A DNA stretch of 64,000 nucleotides, taken from assembly GCF_009268075.1 (NCBI RefSeq), contig NZ_VWOH01000001.1:136362-200361 (forward strand), read 5' to 3'. The DNA is from 'Cynodon dactylon' phytoplasma. Lineage in GTDB: Bacteria > Bacillota_I > Bacilli_A > Acholeplasmatales > Acholeplasmataceae. Position 1 is the stretch's first letter, and each line of letters starts with the position of its first letter. The notes under the pieces were generated by a model. It was not told where the DNA came from, searched no databases, and was given only the letters and a program-made list of their open reading frames with translations. Shown in pieces: positions 55,220-63,545 of the stretch. The position numbers and the translations under genes are program-made.

Positions 55220-55408
55220 TTTAAAAATATGCCCTATTAAAGTATTTTATTTATAAAAAAAATAAAAAAATAATTACATGAAAAAAATAATGTTCGATAT
55301 ATATAAATAATTAAATAATTTTTTTGCTATTCATAATTTATTCTTTGATGATAAATTTTCAAACCAAATACAAAATTATAATTCTTTAATATTATAAATA
55401 TTTTAAAT

Positions 55409-57880
55409 CTATATTTTACAAGATTCACATTCATGTATTTTCAATTTTTGAGTTCTTGTATAATAAAGAGTTTTGATACCTTTATGATGAGCATATAAAT
55501 AATATTTTTGTAAGTCTCTAGTTGTAATATTAGAAGTAATACATAATTCAAAAGAAATTCCTTGATCTATATGTTTTTGAGCTGTAGCAATAACATCTAT
55601 AATTTTATATTTATCCATTTTATAAGCTGTTTTATACATAAAATCAAATTTTTCTAAAAAGGGAGCCGGAAAATAAGTTTTAGAATTACCATAAGTTCTT
55701 TCTTCAACTAATTGTTTAATAGGAGTCAAAGAAGGAGTTGCAGACATAATATAACCTATAGAACCATTAGGTGCAATAGCTAATCTATGTGAATTATATA
55801 ATCCATATTTAATAACTTTGTCTTTCAAATTTTTCCAATCTTCATCTGAAGGTATATAGATACCTTCAAATATTTTTTTTATTTTAGGTATACTCGGATA
55901 AATAGCTTTTTTATCTTTAAAATAATCACCATTAAAATAAGAAGATTCTTCAAATTTAAAAAATTTTTGACCAGTTTCGATAGATTTTAAATTAGAATGA
56001 AGCAAAGAATAATAATTAACTATATTAAAAAAAACATCTATCAATTCTAAATCTTCTTTACTTCCAAAATCTATCATTTGTTCAGCAATAAAACCATGAT
56101 GCCCCATAATGCCAAAACCAACACTTCTGTTTAATTTATTAGCCTTGGCAACAGCAGGGACATAACCAAGATCTGTTTTTAAAGAAACAGAATTCATAAC
56201 TTCCATAGCGGCGAAAACAGTATCTTTTATTTTTTTATTCTTAATCATATTTCCCATATGACCAGAGGATAAATTACAAGAAACATCCATTCCTATTTTA
56301 TCTTCTTCTCTCTTATTATAAAAAGCATAATTAGAAGTAATAGTAGGTTGCAAAATTTCAGTACACAAATTAGAAAATTTAATTTTATCTGAAGAAGTAC
56401 TACTCTTATTAGCGTTATCACAAAACATTAAATAAGGATATCCAGATTCTCCTTGAAGATGTGCAATTAATTGCAATAAATTTCTAGGATTAATAAACTT
56501 TTTTTCTATTTTAGGATTTTTTAATAAAATATCATACCATTTATCCATTTCAACGCTTATATCTACAAAATTTAAACCGTATTCTAAAAAAACACTATGA
56601 GGAAAAAATATAGCCATCTCTTCATTATTTTTAGCTAATTCAATCATTTTATCAGGAATAACAACACCTAAAGAAAGAGTCTTTAATCTAAAATCTTCAT
56701 CAGCATTTAATTTTTTCGAATTTAAAAAATCTTCAATATCAGCATGAAAAACATTCAAATAAACTGCTCCTGCTCCTAATCTCTGACCCATTTGATCAGC
56801 ATAACGAAAAGCATAATCTAAAAGTTTAGCAACACCCAAAACTCCTTTAGATACATTTGAAATTTCTTTTATTTTTTCTCCTTTAGCTCTTAAATTAGAC
56901 AAATTTATAGAAACACCACCACCTATTTTAGAAAGTTGCATAGAAAATTCTACAATACGAGAAATGTCATTTAAAGAATCACCAGCTTCTAACAAAAAAC
57001 AAGAAACAAATTCCCCTCTTTTTTTTAGACCCGTATTCAATAAAGTTGGAGTGGCTGGAGTAAAATTTTGTTCGATTAAATTTTGAATAATATCTTTAGC
57101 TAATTCGAAATTTCCTGATGCATGATATAAAGCATTAACAACAAGACGATCTTCATAAGTTTCCAAATAATTTTTTCTATCTCTTGTTTTTAATGCATAA
57201 TCATTATAAAATTTAAAAGCCCCTATGAAAGAAGGAAATCTAAATTTTTTATTATAAGCTATTTTATAAATTTCTTTTATTTGTGAAAAATCATAATTCA
57301 TTAAAAAATATTCTTCATAATAATCATTTTTTACTAAAAAATCTATTTTTTCTTTTAAATTATTAAATCTTTTTAATTTAGGATTAATTTCTTCTTCAAA
57401 GTAAGCTTTTAAAGCTTCCTTATCTTTTTCTATATTTTTAATATTGCCTTCTTCATCTATTATTTGATTATTAAAAATTATCCAAGAAGGAATTTTTTTA
57501 TATTTATTTTCATTTTTATTTTTTTCGTAATTTTCCAACCATTTTTTTAATTTTTCAACATCTTCTGTTAAGCCGTTACCTTCGAACTTGAACACAAAAG
57601 GTATATTAAATTTTTGAGAAATTAAATCTCCTGCTATAGCATAATTTTTACCAAAATTTCTATTACCTGAAACAGCAACACCTATAACATTTAAATAGTT
57701 TTTATTTAAAAAAACTTCTGTATTATTAGTAATTTTGCCAAAACCAACAGTTTTTGTTATTAAAAAAATATCATCATTTTTAAAATTATTAAAATTTTCT
57801 ATTTTTTCTATTGGATAACCTATTTTATTTGCAAATTCAAAAACATTACCTTTTTCATAACCATCATAAACTATTTTCAT
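55409..57880 (-). CDS. nrdE: NrdI-NrdE fusion: flavodoxin activator plus class Ib ribonucleotide reductase alpha
   Basis: 823 residues in one frame. Residues about 1-120 are NrdI (MKIVYDGYEKGNVFEFANKI, TVGFGKI, VAVSGNRNFGKNYA). Residues about 128-823 are NrdE (PSWIIFNNQI, then KKFRFPSFIGAFKFYNDYAL). NrdE cysteines: C294 and C535 form the redox pair, C506 in SNLCTEI is the thiyl radical site, and the tail CESC (818-821) receives electrons. LYYTRTQ keeps the radical-path tyrosines. NrdI supplies flavin oxidant for the NrdF cofactor. nrdF is not in the window. Separate nrdI and nrdE genes are the rule in Bacillus. Confidence 0.95.
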   Translation of the reverse strand: MKIVYDGYEKGNVFEFANKIGYPIEKIENFNNFKNDDIFLITKTVGFGKITNNTEVFLNKNYLNVIGVAVSGNRNFGKNYAIAGDLISQKFNIPFVFKFEGNGLTEDVEKLKKWLENYEKNKNENKYKKIPSWIIFNNQIIDEEGNIKNIEKDKEALKAYFEEEINPKLKRFNNLKEKIDFLVKNDYYEEYFLMNYDFSQIKEIYKIAYNKKFRFPSFIGAFKFYNDYALKTRDRKNYLETYEDRLVVNALYHASGNFELAKDIIQNLIEQNFTPATPTLLNTGLKKRGEFVSCFLLEAGDSLNDISRIVEFSMQLSKIGGGVSINLSNLRAKGEKIKEISNVSKGVLGVAKLLDYAFRYADQMGQRLGAGAVYLNVFHADIEDFLNSKKLNADEDFRLKTLSLGVVIPDKMIELAKNNEEMAIFFPHSVFLEYGLNFVDISVEMDKWYDILLKNPKIEKKFINPRNLLQLIAHLQGESGYPYLMFCDNANKSSTSSDKIKFSNLCTEILQPTITSNYAFYNKREEDKIGMDVSCNLSSGHMGNMIKNKKIKDTVFAAMEVMNSVSLKTDLGYVPAVAKANKLNRSVGFGIMGHHGFIAEQMIDFGSKEDLELIDVFFNIVNYYSLLHSNLKSIETGQKFFKFEESSYFNGDYFKDKKAIYPSIPKIKKIFEGIYIPSDEDWKNLKDKVIKYGLYNSHRLAIAPNGSIGYIMSATPSLTPIKQLVEERTYGNSKTYFPAPFLEKFDFMYKTAYKMDKYKIIDVIATAQKHIDQGISFELCITSNITTRDLQKYYLYAHHKGIKTLYYTRTQKLKIHECESCKI

Positions 57881-57968
57881 TATAACTCACCCTAATTTTA
57901 AATTTAAATTAACCCTATTAAAAAAAACAAAAAGATTTTATAAATTAATCTTCTTTTTTTTAAATCTT

Positions 57969-58001
57969 ATTAATATTAATCTTTTTAGAATTAATATTAA
58001 T
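57969..58001. promoter_or_regulatory. Paired palindromes upstream of nrdIE, possible operator
   Basis: ATTAATATTAAT occurs at 57969-57980 and 57990-58001, both perfect palindromes with centres 21 bp apart, so on the same face of the helix. They lie 90-120 bases upstream of the nrdIE start. The sequence does not match the known ACAC-N8-GTGT form of NrdR boxes. In A/T-only DNA such palindromes can be chance. Confidence 0.35.
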
Positions 58002-58282
58002 AATTATATAACTATTAATAATTATAGATATTTATTGAAAATCAATTCTATTTTTTTTCAATTAAAATGATTATTAATAGATTTAATTATTTTTTAATAA
58101 ATCGGAAATATTTTAAAACTTAAAAAATTTATAATTAACAATAATATAATAACATAAATATTTTGCTAATATTTTGTTTTTAAATTAACTAAAAAATATA
58201 TTTTTTTATATAAATTAACAAAAAAAGTATTTTTTTATATATTTTTTAATTTTTTTTAAAAAGAATAAAAAAAAATTTTTTT

Positions 58283-58360
58283 AAAAAGAGAATAACTCAC
58301 TAAAAAAAGAGAATAACTCACTAAAAAAAGAGAATAACTCACTAAAAAAAGAGAATAACT
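58283..58360. repeat. Four 21-bp direct repeats with phased A tracts
   Basis: GAGAATAACT starts at 58288, 58309, 58330 and 58351. The first three are followed by CACTAAAAAAA, giving an exact 21-bp period. The A7 tracts recur every two helical turns, which should bend the DNA. The last unit ends in TTTTTT instead of CACT. No unique spacers, so this is not a CRISPR array. Confidence 0.95.
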
Positions 58361-58425
58361 TTTTTATATTTTATAACAATTACCTTGAAAATTCAAATAA
58401 AGATAAAAAGTTATTCTCTTTTTTT
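58344..58425 (-). terminator. Large hairpin formed by the last iteron and its inverted copy
   Basis: 58344-58360 (seven A then GAGAATAACT) is exactly reverse-complementary to 58409-58425, a 17-bp perfect stem with a 48-base loop. Read on the minus strand the stem ends in a T7 tract, so it could stop transcription from pgi. The other three iterons can pair with the same upstream arm. Confidence 0.45.
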
Positions 58426-58435
58426 ATATACTACT

Positions 58436-58489
58436 AATAATAATAATAAATAAATAATAATAATAAATAAATAATAATAATAAATAAAT
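58436..58489. repeat. AAT/AAAT microsatellite
   Basis: A 17-base unit, three AAT followed by two AAAT, occurs three times in a row, the first with one extra AAT. Unstable simple repeat between the iteron hairpin and the pgi terminator. Confidence 0.9.
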
Positions 58490-58503
58490 TTTTTAAAAAA
58501 AAA

Positions 58504-58540
58504 AAAAAAACATTCTATTATTTTTTTTTAATGTTTTTTT
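58504..58540 (-). terminator. Probable pgi terminator
   Basis: AAAAAAACATT (58504-58514) and AATGTTTTTTT (58530-58540) form an 11-bp stem about 20 bases after the pgi stop. On the minus strand a long T tract follows the stem. Confidence 0.55.
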
Positions 58541-58558
58541 ATATAATTTATTAAAAAA

Positions 58559-59878
58559 TTAATATGACTTTTTATGACTAAGAATATCTTTTAATTTTGA
58601 TTTATAAACTTCTACTCCTGGTTGATCAAAAGGATTCACTGATAAAAGAAAGGAAGAAATTATACAAGCTCTTTGGAAGAAAAAAACTAAATATCCAAAA
58701 TTATATTCATCCATTTTAGAAAAAATTATTTCTAAATTAGGAACATTACCTTCTATATGTGCTATTTTAGTAGATTCAAAAATTTTTTGGTTAATATATG
58801 AAAACTTTTGACCAGACAAATAATTAAGTTTATCTAAATTTTTTTTATCTCTTGATACAATACAATCTTTATAAACATAATTAAAATTTATTATAGTTTC
58901 AAATAAAAATTTAGATCCTTCTTGAATAAATTGACCTAAAGAATGGAGATCTGTAGAATTATTAGATGAACTAATAAAAATACCTTTACCATTTTTACCT
59001 TCTGATTCTAAAAATAATTGTTTAATCCATTCTAAAAAATAAAATAACTGAGGTTCATAATTAACAAACAATTCTATTTTTTTATTTAATTTTGTATATA
59101 AAATATATCTTATTAAAGCATATTTATATGAAATATTTTTTTCTATATCTTCAGAAATAGTATCTTCAAAAGCTTTTTTAGCTCCCTTTATCATTTCTTC
59201 TACTTTTAAATCAGCAAAAACAAAAGGTAAAAAACCTACATTAGTTAAAACACTAAATCTACCAATTATTTCGTCAGGAATAATAAATCTTTCATAATTT
59301 TCCAAACTGGCTATTTTAAATAACAAACTTTTATCACTATTACTTGTTGTTACAAAAATTCTTTTTTTTGATTCTTCTTTTCCGTATTTCTTTTCAATTT
59401 CTTTTCTTAATAATCTGAAAGATAAAGCTGGTTCTAAAGTTGTTCCTGATTTAGAAATAACATTAATAGCCCAATTTTTATTTTTTAGAAATTTTATTAG
59501 ATTGTTTAAATAACTTCCAGAAACTTGAAAACCTGCAAAAATAACTTCTGTTTTTTTTTTTTTAAAAACATCTTTTTTTAAAAATTCTATCCCAGCTTTA
59601 GCTCCTAAAAAAGAACCGCCTATACCTATAACGATTAAAATATCTAATTCTTTTAATTCTTTTTTTAATTTTTTTATTCTTTTTAATTCTTTATGATCAA
59701 AATCAAAAGGCAAGTTTAAGCATTTTGAGTAAATTTTTTGTGTTTCTGAATCTAAATTTAATTTTATTTTATTATTTATATCTTTTATTTTTGATGAAAA
59801 AAACTTTTTTTCTTTTTCCCAATCAAAAAAATTGTTAATTTTATCCATTTTTAGTTGGATTTTAATTTTATTTTCCAT
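58559..59878 (-). CDS. pgi: Glucose-6-phosphate isomerase
   Basis: 439 residues, the short Gram-positive form. It interconverts glucose 6-phosphate and fructose 6-phosphate. Sugar-phosphate motif VISKSGTTLEPALSFRLL, IGIGGSFLGAKAGIEFL, EGKNGKGIF for the active Glu region, the His of DLHSLGQFIQEG, and the C-terminal Lys region PFDQPGVEVYKSKL. End of the acpP-fba-pfkA-MATE-pgi run. Confidence 0.97.
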   Translation of the reverse strand: MENKIKIQLKMDKINNFFDWEKEKKFFSSKIKDINNKIKLNLDSETQKIYSKCLNLPFDFDHKELKRIKKLKKELKELDILIVIGIGGSFLGAKAGIEFLKKDVFKKKKTEVIFAGFQVSGSYLNNLIKFLKNKNWAINVISKSGTTLEPALSFRLLRKEIEKKYGKEESKKRIFVTTSNSDKSLLFKIASLENYERFIIPDEIIGRFSVLTNVGFLPFVFADLKVEEMIKGAKKAFEDTISEDIEKNISYKYALIRYILYTKLNKKIELFVNYEPQLFYFLEWIKQLFLESEGKNGKGIFISSSNNSTDLHSLGQFIQEGSKFLFETIINFNYVYKDCIVSRDKKNLDKLNYLSGQKFSYINQKIFESTKIAHIEGNVPNLEIIFSKMDEYNFGYLVFFFQRACIISSFLLSVNPFDQPGVEVYKSKLKDILSHKKSY

Positions 59879-59951
59879 CTATTATAAATTTTCTCTATCT
59901 ATTAATTTTAAATGATAAAATTTCAATTATTATATAAAATAAACAAAGTAT

Positions 59952-61367
59952 TTAATAAACTTTTTTAAGGTTAAAAAATCTTTTTTTTTTTAAAAAAACA
60001 CAGAATAAAAAAAATGTTAAAAAAAGAACAATTAAATTACTTAAAAAAGTACTTAAACCAAACTGATTATATGAAGAAGAAATCAAAAAATTTTTTGTTT
60101 TATTTAAAAACCATAATATTATTATTCTGCTAAAAATTCTTAAAATATTTACAAATAAAATTATATTAGCTTTTTTGGTATAAGATACTATAAAACCAAT
60201 CATTAAAGAAGACCAAATAGATGTTAATAAAGAAGTCTGTTCCCAAAAAAGACCTATTTCGAAACCTTTTTTTTCTTCTAAACTTAAATTCTTTCCGTTT
60301 TGAATTAATTTTAATAAATATTCTCCAATGAATTTATTCGATATAATTCCTAAAATAGCTATAATGAAGGTTATAAAACAAGTATTTCTAAAAATTTTCA
60401 ATGTTTTTTTTTTTTTATTCAATGCTATACTTTGAGAAATCATTAACATTTGTGCTTCTTCAAAAGATTGCGAAATAGAATAAAAAATACCGTTAATTAA
60501 AGCAACATAACCTATAGTAATCATTATTACAGATTCTTTACCATAAAAACTATTAGCCATATCTAAAATAATTTTTTTTCCATAATCATAAGTAGTTTTT
60601 CCAATGACTATTGTTAAAGATAATTTTATTATTTTTTTTATAATATTTTTTGAAAAAATTATTTTTCTAAATTGTATTCGAAATTCGTTTTTCGAATCAA
60701 AAAACATTGAATAAAAAGAAATTAAACTAATAATTAAATGAGACCATAAATTAGCATATGCTAAATGAACAACGGAAATGTTAATATTTTTATAATCATA
60801 AAAAAGTTTGTAAAAGTAAGAAAAAAATATCCTTGAACTAATAATTATAATATTTAATACAATTAAAAATTTCTTTTTTCCTTTTGCTCTTTCTAAACTC
60901 ATATAAAGAGTGTTTATAGTAATAAATACAAAAGTAATTAAAGTTATAAAATAATATTGTAAACCTCCTTCAGAATAATATTCTTTATTTAAAAAAATAT
61001 TACAAAAAGGATATGGTAAAAAAACTCCAAAATATAATATTAAAAAAAATATAAAAGAAATTAATAAAGTAATAATAAAAGATATAGAAGCGAATTGTAT
61101 AGCTAATTTTTTTTCATTTTTTTTATATTCTCTTGCTACTAATACAATCCCTGCGCTACCTAAACCAATACCGATACTTTGTAAAAATTTTTGTGTTTGC
61201 TTCATGTAAGAAATAGTTTGTCTAATATTAGTTGTTGTTTGGTATTTACCTCCGACAACTAAATAATCTACAAAAGTTCCTAAATGCTGAAATAATAAAT
61301 ATATAGAAATTGGAAAAGCTATAATGATTAAATTTAACCAAATGCAATTTTCTTTTTTAAAGTTCAT
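59952..61367 (-). CDS. MATE-family efflux transporter
   Basis: 471 residues with about twelve hydrophobic segments. The N-terminal region AFPISIYLLFQHLGTFVDYLVVGG and IGIGLGSAGIVLVAREYKK, repeated in weaker form after the midpoint (SFYGKESVIMITIGYVALINGI), fit the two-bundle MATE fold, an ion-driven exporter of drugs or metabolites. Substrate unknown. It lies between pgi and pfkA, nine bases after the pfkA stop, so it is probably co-transcribed with glycolysis genes. Assignment is by pattern, so other MOP-superfamily members are possible. Confidence 0.8.
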   Translation of the reverse strand: MNFKKENCIWLNLIIIAFPISIYLLFQHLGTFVDYLVVGGKYQTTTNIRQTISYMKQTQKFLQSIGIGLGSAGIVLVAREYKKNEKKLAIQFASISFIITLLISFIFFLILYFGVFLPYPFCNIFLNKEYYSEGGLQYYFITLITFVFITINTLYMSLERAKGKKKFLIVLNIIIISSRIFFSYFYKLFYDYKNINISVVHLAYANLWSHLIISLISFYSMFFDSKNEFRIQFRKIIFSKNIIKKIIKLSLTIVIGKTTYDYGKKIILDMANSFYGKESVIMITIGYVALINGIFYSISQSFEEAQMLMISQSIALNKKKKTLKIFRNTCFITFIIAILGIISNKFIGEYLLKLIQNGKNLSLEEKKGFEIGLFWEQTSLLTSIWSSLMIGFIVSYTKKANIILFVNILRIFSRIIILWFLNKTKNFLISSSYNQFGLSTFLSNLIVLFLTFFLFCVFLKKKRFFNLKKVY

Positions 61368-61375
61368 AAATTATT

Positions 61376-62344
61376 TTAATTTTTTATAAATTTGATGAAA
61401 TTATTTTGAATTATATTTTTCATTATTATTTTTTCCAATTTAAAAGAACATAATTCGCCTTTATATAAACTTACTCCTACATTATAAATATTTTGTTCTA
61501 ATAAATAAACAGCGTAATGTCCCATTTGGGATGCTAAAAATAAATCTTCTGCAGTAGGATGTCCTCCTCTTTGTGTATATCCTAAAATTTGTGCTCTTGT
61601 TTCAAATTTACTATATTTTTCTATTTTTTTAGCCAATAAAGAAATATTTAAAATATTTTCTGTAATAACTATAATTACGTGTCTTTCTCCGGATTCATAA
61701 AAAAATTTTACTTTTTCTATAATTTCATTTTCTTTCATTAATTTTTCTGGTGTTATTATAATATTTGCTCCTTTTGCTATTCCTCCGTATAAAGCTAAAT
61801 CACCTTTTTTTCTACCCATAACTTCGACAATAGTACATCTTTTATGAGAAATAGATGTATCCCTTAATTTTTCTATAGCGATAGCAATATTATTAACTGC
61901 TGTACTAAAACCAATTGTAAAATCACTATAGTTAATATCATTATCTATAGTAGCTGGAATACATATACATTTTAACCCTAGTTTTTGAAGAGACATAGCA
62001 CCTTGATAAGATCCATTACCACCTACTATGACAACTTTTTCAATATTCTGTGATTTTAAATTATAGAGACATTTTTTTCTAATTTCTTCTTTTTTTTTAA
62101 ATTCTAAAAAACGTGAAGTTCCCAAAAAAGTTCCTGATATATTTAATATTCTTTCAGGAAAATTTTTTTCTAATAATTCTTCTATTTTATTATTATACAA
62201 ACCTAAAAATCCATCTTTAATGCTATAAATTTTGTATTTTTTTTTGGCTGTTAAAAAAAATGTTCTTATAACTGCATTCATTCCTGGAGAGTCACCTCCT
62301 GAAGTTAAAATAGCTACTTTTTCATATTTTTCTTTTAATTCCAT
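61376..62344 (-). CDS. pfkA: 6-phosphofructokinase, with Asp-to-Asn in the Mg-ATP motif
   Basis: 322 residues. It phosphorylates fructose 6-phosphate. GGDSPG at 16-21 binds ATP, TIDND at 132-136 carries the catalytic base D134, and EVMGRKKGDLALYGG is the sugar site. The motif usually written GGDGS reads GGNGS at 108-112, so the Asp that helps hold Mg is Asn110. The Gly typical of ATP-dependent enzymes follows, so PPi use is not suggested. It lies 27 bases after fba, with the MATE gene after it. Confidence 0.95.
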   Translation of the reverse strand: MELKEKYEKVAILTSGGDSPGMNAVIRTFFLTAKKKYKIYSIKDGFLGLYNNKIEELLEKNFPERILNISGTFLGTSRFLEFKKKEEIRKKCLYNLKSQNIEKVVIVGGNGSYQGAMSLQKLGLKCICIPATIDNDINYSDFTIGFSTAVNNIAIAIEKLRDTSISHKRCTIVEVMGRKKGDLALYGGIAKGANIIITPEKLMKENEIIEKVKFFYESGERHVIIVITENILNISLLAKKIEKYSKFETRAQILGYTQRGGHPTAEDLFLASQMGHYAVYLLEQNIYNVGVSLYKGELCSFKLEKIIMKNIIQNNFIKFIKN

Positions 62345-62371
62345 TTTATATCTAATAATCCTCTTTAATTT

Positions 62372-63238
62372 TTAACTTTTATTATTAGAACCAAATAGTA
62401 TTAATTTATTCTTAATTGCTTCTTTAATAGATAAAAATCCTGATTTCAATAATTTAATTGGTTCAAAACCTTTTTTTAATAAATCTTTACCTTCTTCTAT
62501 ATATTTACGTATAGATTTAGAAAAAATAATTTGAAATTCTGTATTAACATTAATTTTTACAACTCCTAAGGAAATAGCTTTCTTTATCATTTGGTCTGGA
62601 ATTCCGCTACCACCATGAAGTACTAAAGGAATTTTTTTTTTTGTATTTTTTGTTATCTTTTGAAAAACTTCAAAATCTAAACCTAACCAATCAGAAGGAT
62701 ATTGACCGTGAATATTGCCAATACCAATCGCAAGCATATCTATTCCTAATTTTGATATTTTTAAACATTCTTCTGGATTAGCAATATTTTCTTTTCTAAA
62801 TATATCTTCTTCTTGACCTCCAATACAACCTACTTCAGCTTCTATTAAAACATTTTTTTTTTGGCACAGTTCTTTAATTTTTTTTGTTTTATATAGGTTA
62901 GTTTCAAAGTTATAATTACTACCATCAAACATGATAGAATTAAAACCAGCTTTTAAAGCCTTTTTAGCTCCTTCGAAAGAACCATGATCTAAGTGTAGTA
63001 TAATTGGAACTGAAATATTATAAAAAATTTTTAGTTTTTTAACTAAACAAACTATAGTCTCAAAACCACCCATATATTTTGCGCTTTTTTCTGAAACTCC
63101 TAAAAAAACTGGAGATTTAAGTTCTTCAGCTGCTTCTAATACAGCTTTAATCCATTCTAAATTAGATACGTTTATTTGAGCAATGGCATATTTTTGTTTA
63201 AAAGCTTTTTTAATAACTTTTTTGTATGAATATATCAC
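62372..63238 (-). CDS. fba: Class II fructose-bisphosphate aldolase
   Basis: 288 residues. It splits fructose 1,6-bisphosphate into two triose phosphates. HLDHGS gives catalytic D84 and zinc ligand H85; the EAEVG segment, NIHGQYPSD and LHGGSGIPDQMIKKAI supply the other zinc and phosphate contacts, and VKINVNTEFQ is conserved. Products feed tpiA and gpsA. It lies about 65 bases after acpP on the minus strand, pfkA next. Confidence 0.97.
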   Translation of the reverse strand: MIYSYKKVIKKAFKQKYAIAQINVSNLEWIKAVLEAAEELKSPVFLGVSEKSAKYMGGFETIVCLVKKLKIFYNISVPIILHLDHGSFEGAKKALKAGFNSIMFDGSNYNFETNLYKTKKIKELCQKKNVLIEAEVGCIGGQEEDIFRKENIANPEECLKISKLGIDMLAIGIGNIHGQYPSDWLGLDFEVFQKITKNTKKKIPLVLHGGSGIPDQMIKKAISLGVVKINVNTEFQIIFSKSIRKYIEEGKDLLKKGFEPIKLLKSGFLSIKEAIKNKLILFGSNNKS

Positions 63239-63302
63239 TATAAATCCTTTCTCTTAATGTTTAATAAAAAAAATTTGAAATTTTTTATTTAATTTTTTTA
63301 TT

Positions 63303-63545
63303 TTATTTTTTTTTCTCTTGAATTTTTATTTCAATATATTCCACAATATCTTTAATATTTTTACATTGTTGTATTTTTTCATCTTCAATTTTTAAATTAA
63401 AAATATTTTCTAATTCTATTATTAATTCAACTGCATCAAAAGAATCTAAACCTAAATCTTCTTTCATTCTGGTTGATAACATGATATTTTCTTTTGAAAT
63501 TGATAATTTTTCAGAAAATATTTTTTTTATTTTTTCGAAAATCAT
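63303..63545 (-). CDS. acpP: Acyl carrier protein
   Basis: 80 residues, highly helical and acidic. The phosphopantetheine site is S35 in LGLDSFDAVELIIELE; the common DSLD reads DSFD. No fatty-acid synthesis genes are in the window, so its partner is probably a phospholipid acyltransferase such as the PlsX/PlsY route. First gene before fba, pfkA, MATE and pgi. AAAGGA lies upstream of ATG 63545. Confidence 0.93.
   Translation of the reverse strand: MIFEKIKKIFSEKLSISKENIMLSTRMKEDLGLDSFDAVELIIELENIFNLKIEDEKIQQCKNIKDIVEYIEIKIQEKKK

Larger units (their letters stand above)
57881..58558. other. Gene-free spacer with iterons, hairpins and microsatellite upstream of nrdIE
   Basis: About 680 bases between pgi and nrdIE, both minus strand. 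In order from the left: paired 12-bp palindromes (57969-58001), four 21-bp iterons (58283-58360), an inverted copy (58409-58425), an AAT/AAAT microsatellite (58436-58489) and a terminator (58504-58540). No gene. It is the nearest large spacer to dnaA. Confidence 0.75.

Noticed and set aside
55220-55408. DnaA boxes upstream of dnaA
   Set aside because: I searched for TTATCCACA-like 9-mers on both strands and saw no convincing match.
57969-58001. NrdR boxes before nrdIE
   Set aside because: The palindromes do not fit the ACAC-N8-GTGT pattern, and their spacing is 21 rather than about 31 bp; kept only as a generic operator candidate.
58283-58360. CRISPR-like direct repeats
   Set aside because: The 21-bp units follow each other without unique spacers, and no cas gene is near.
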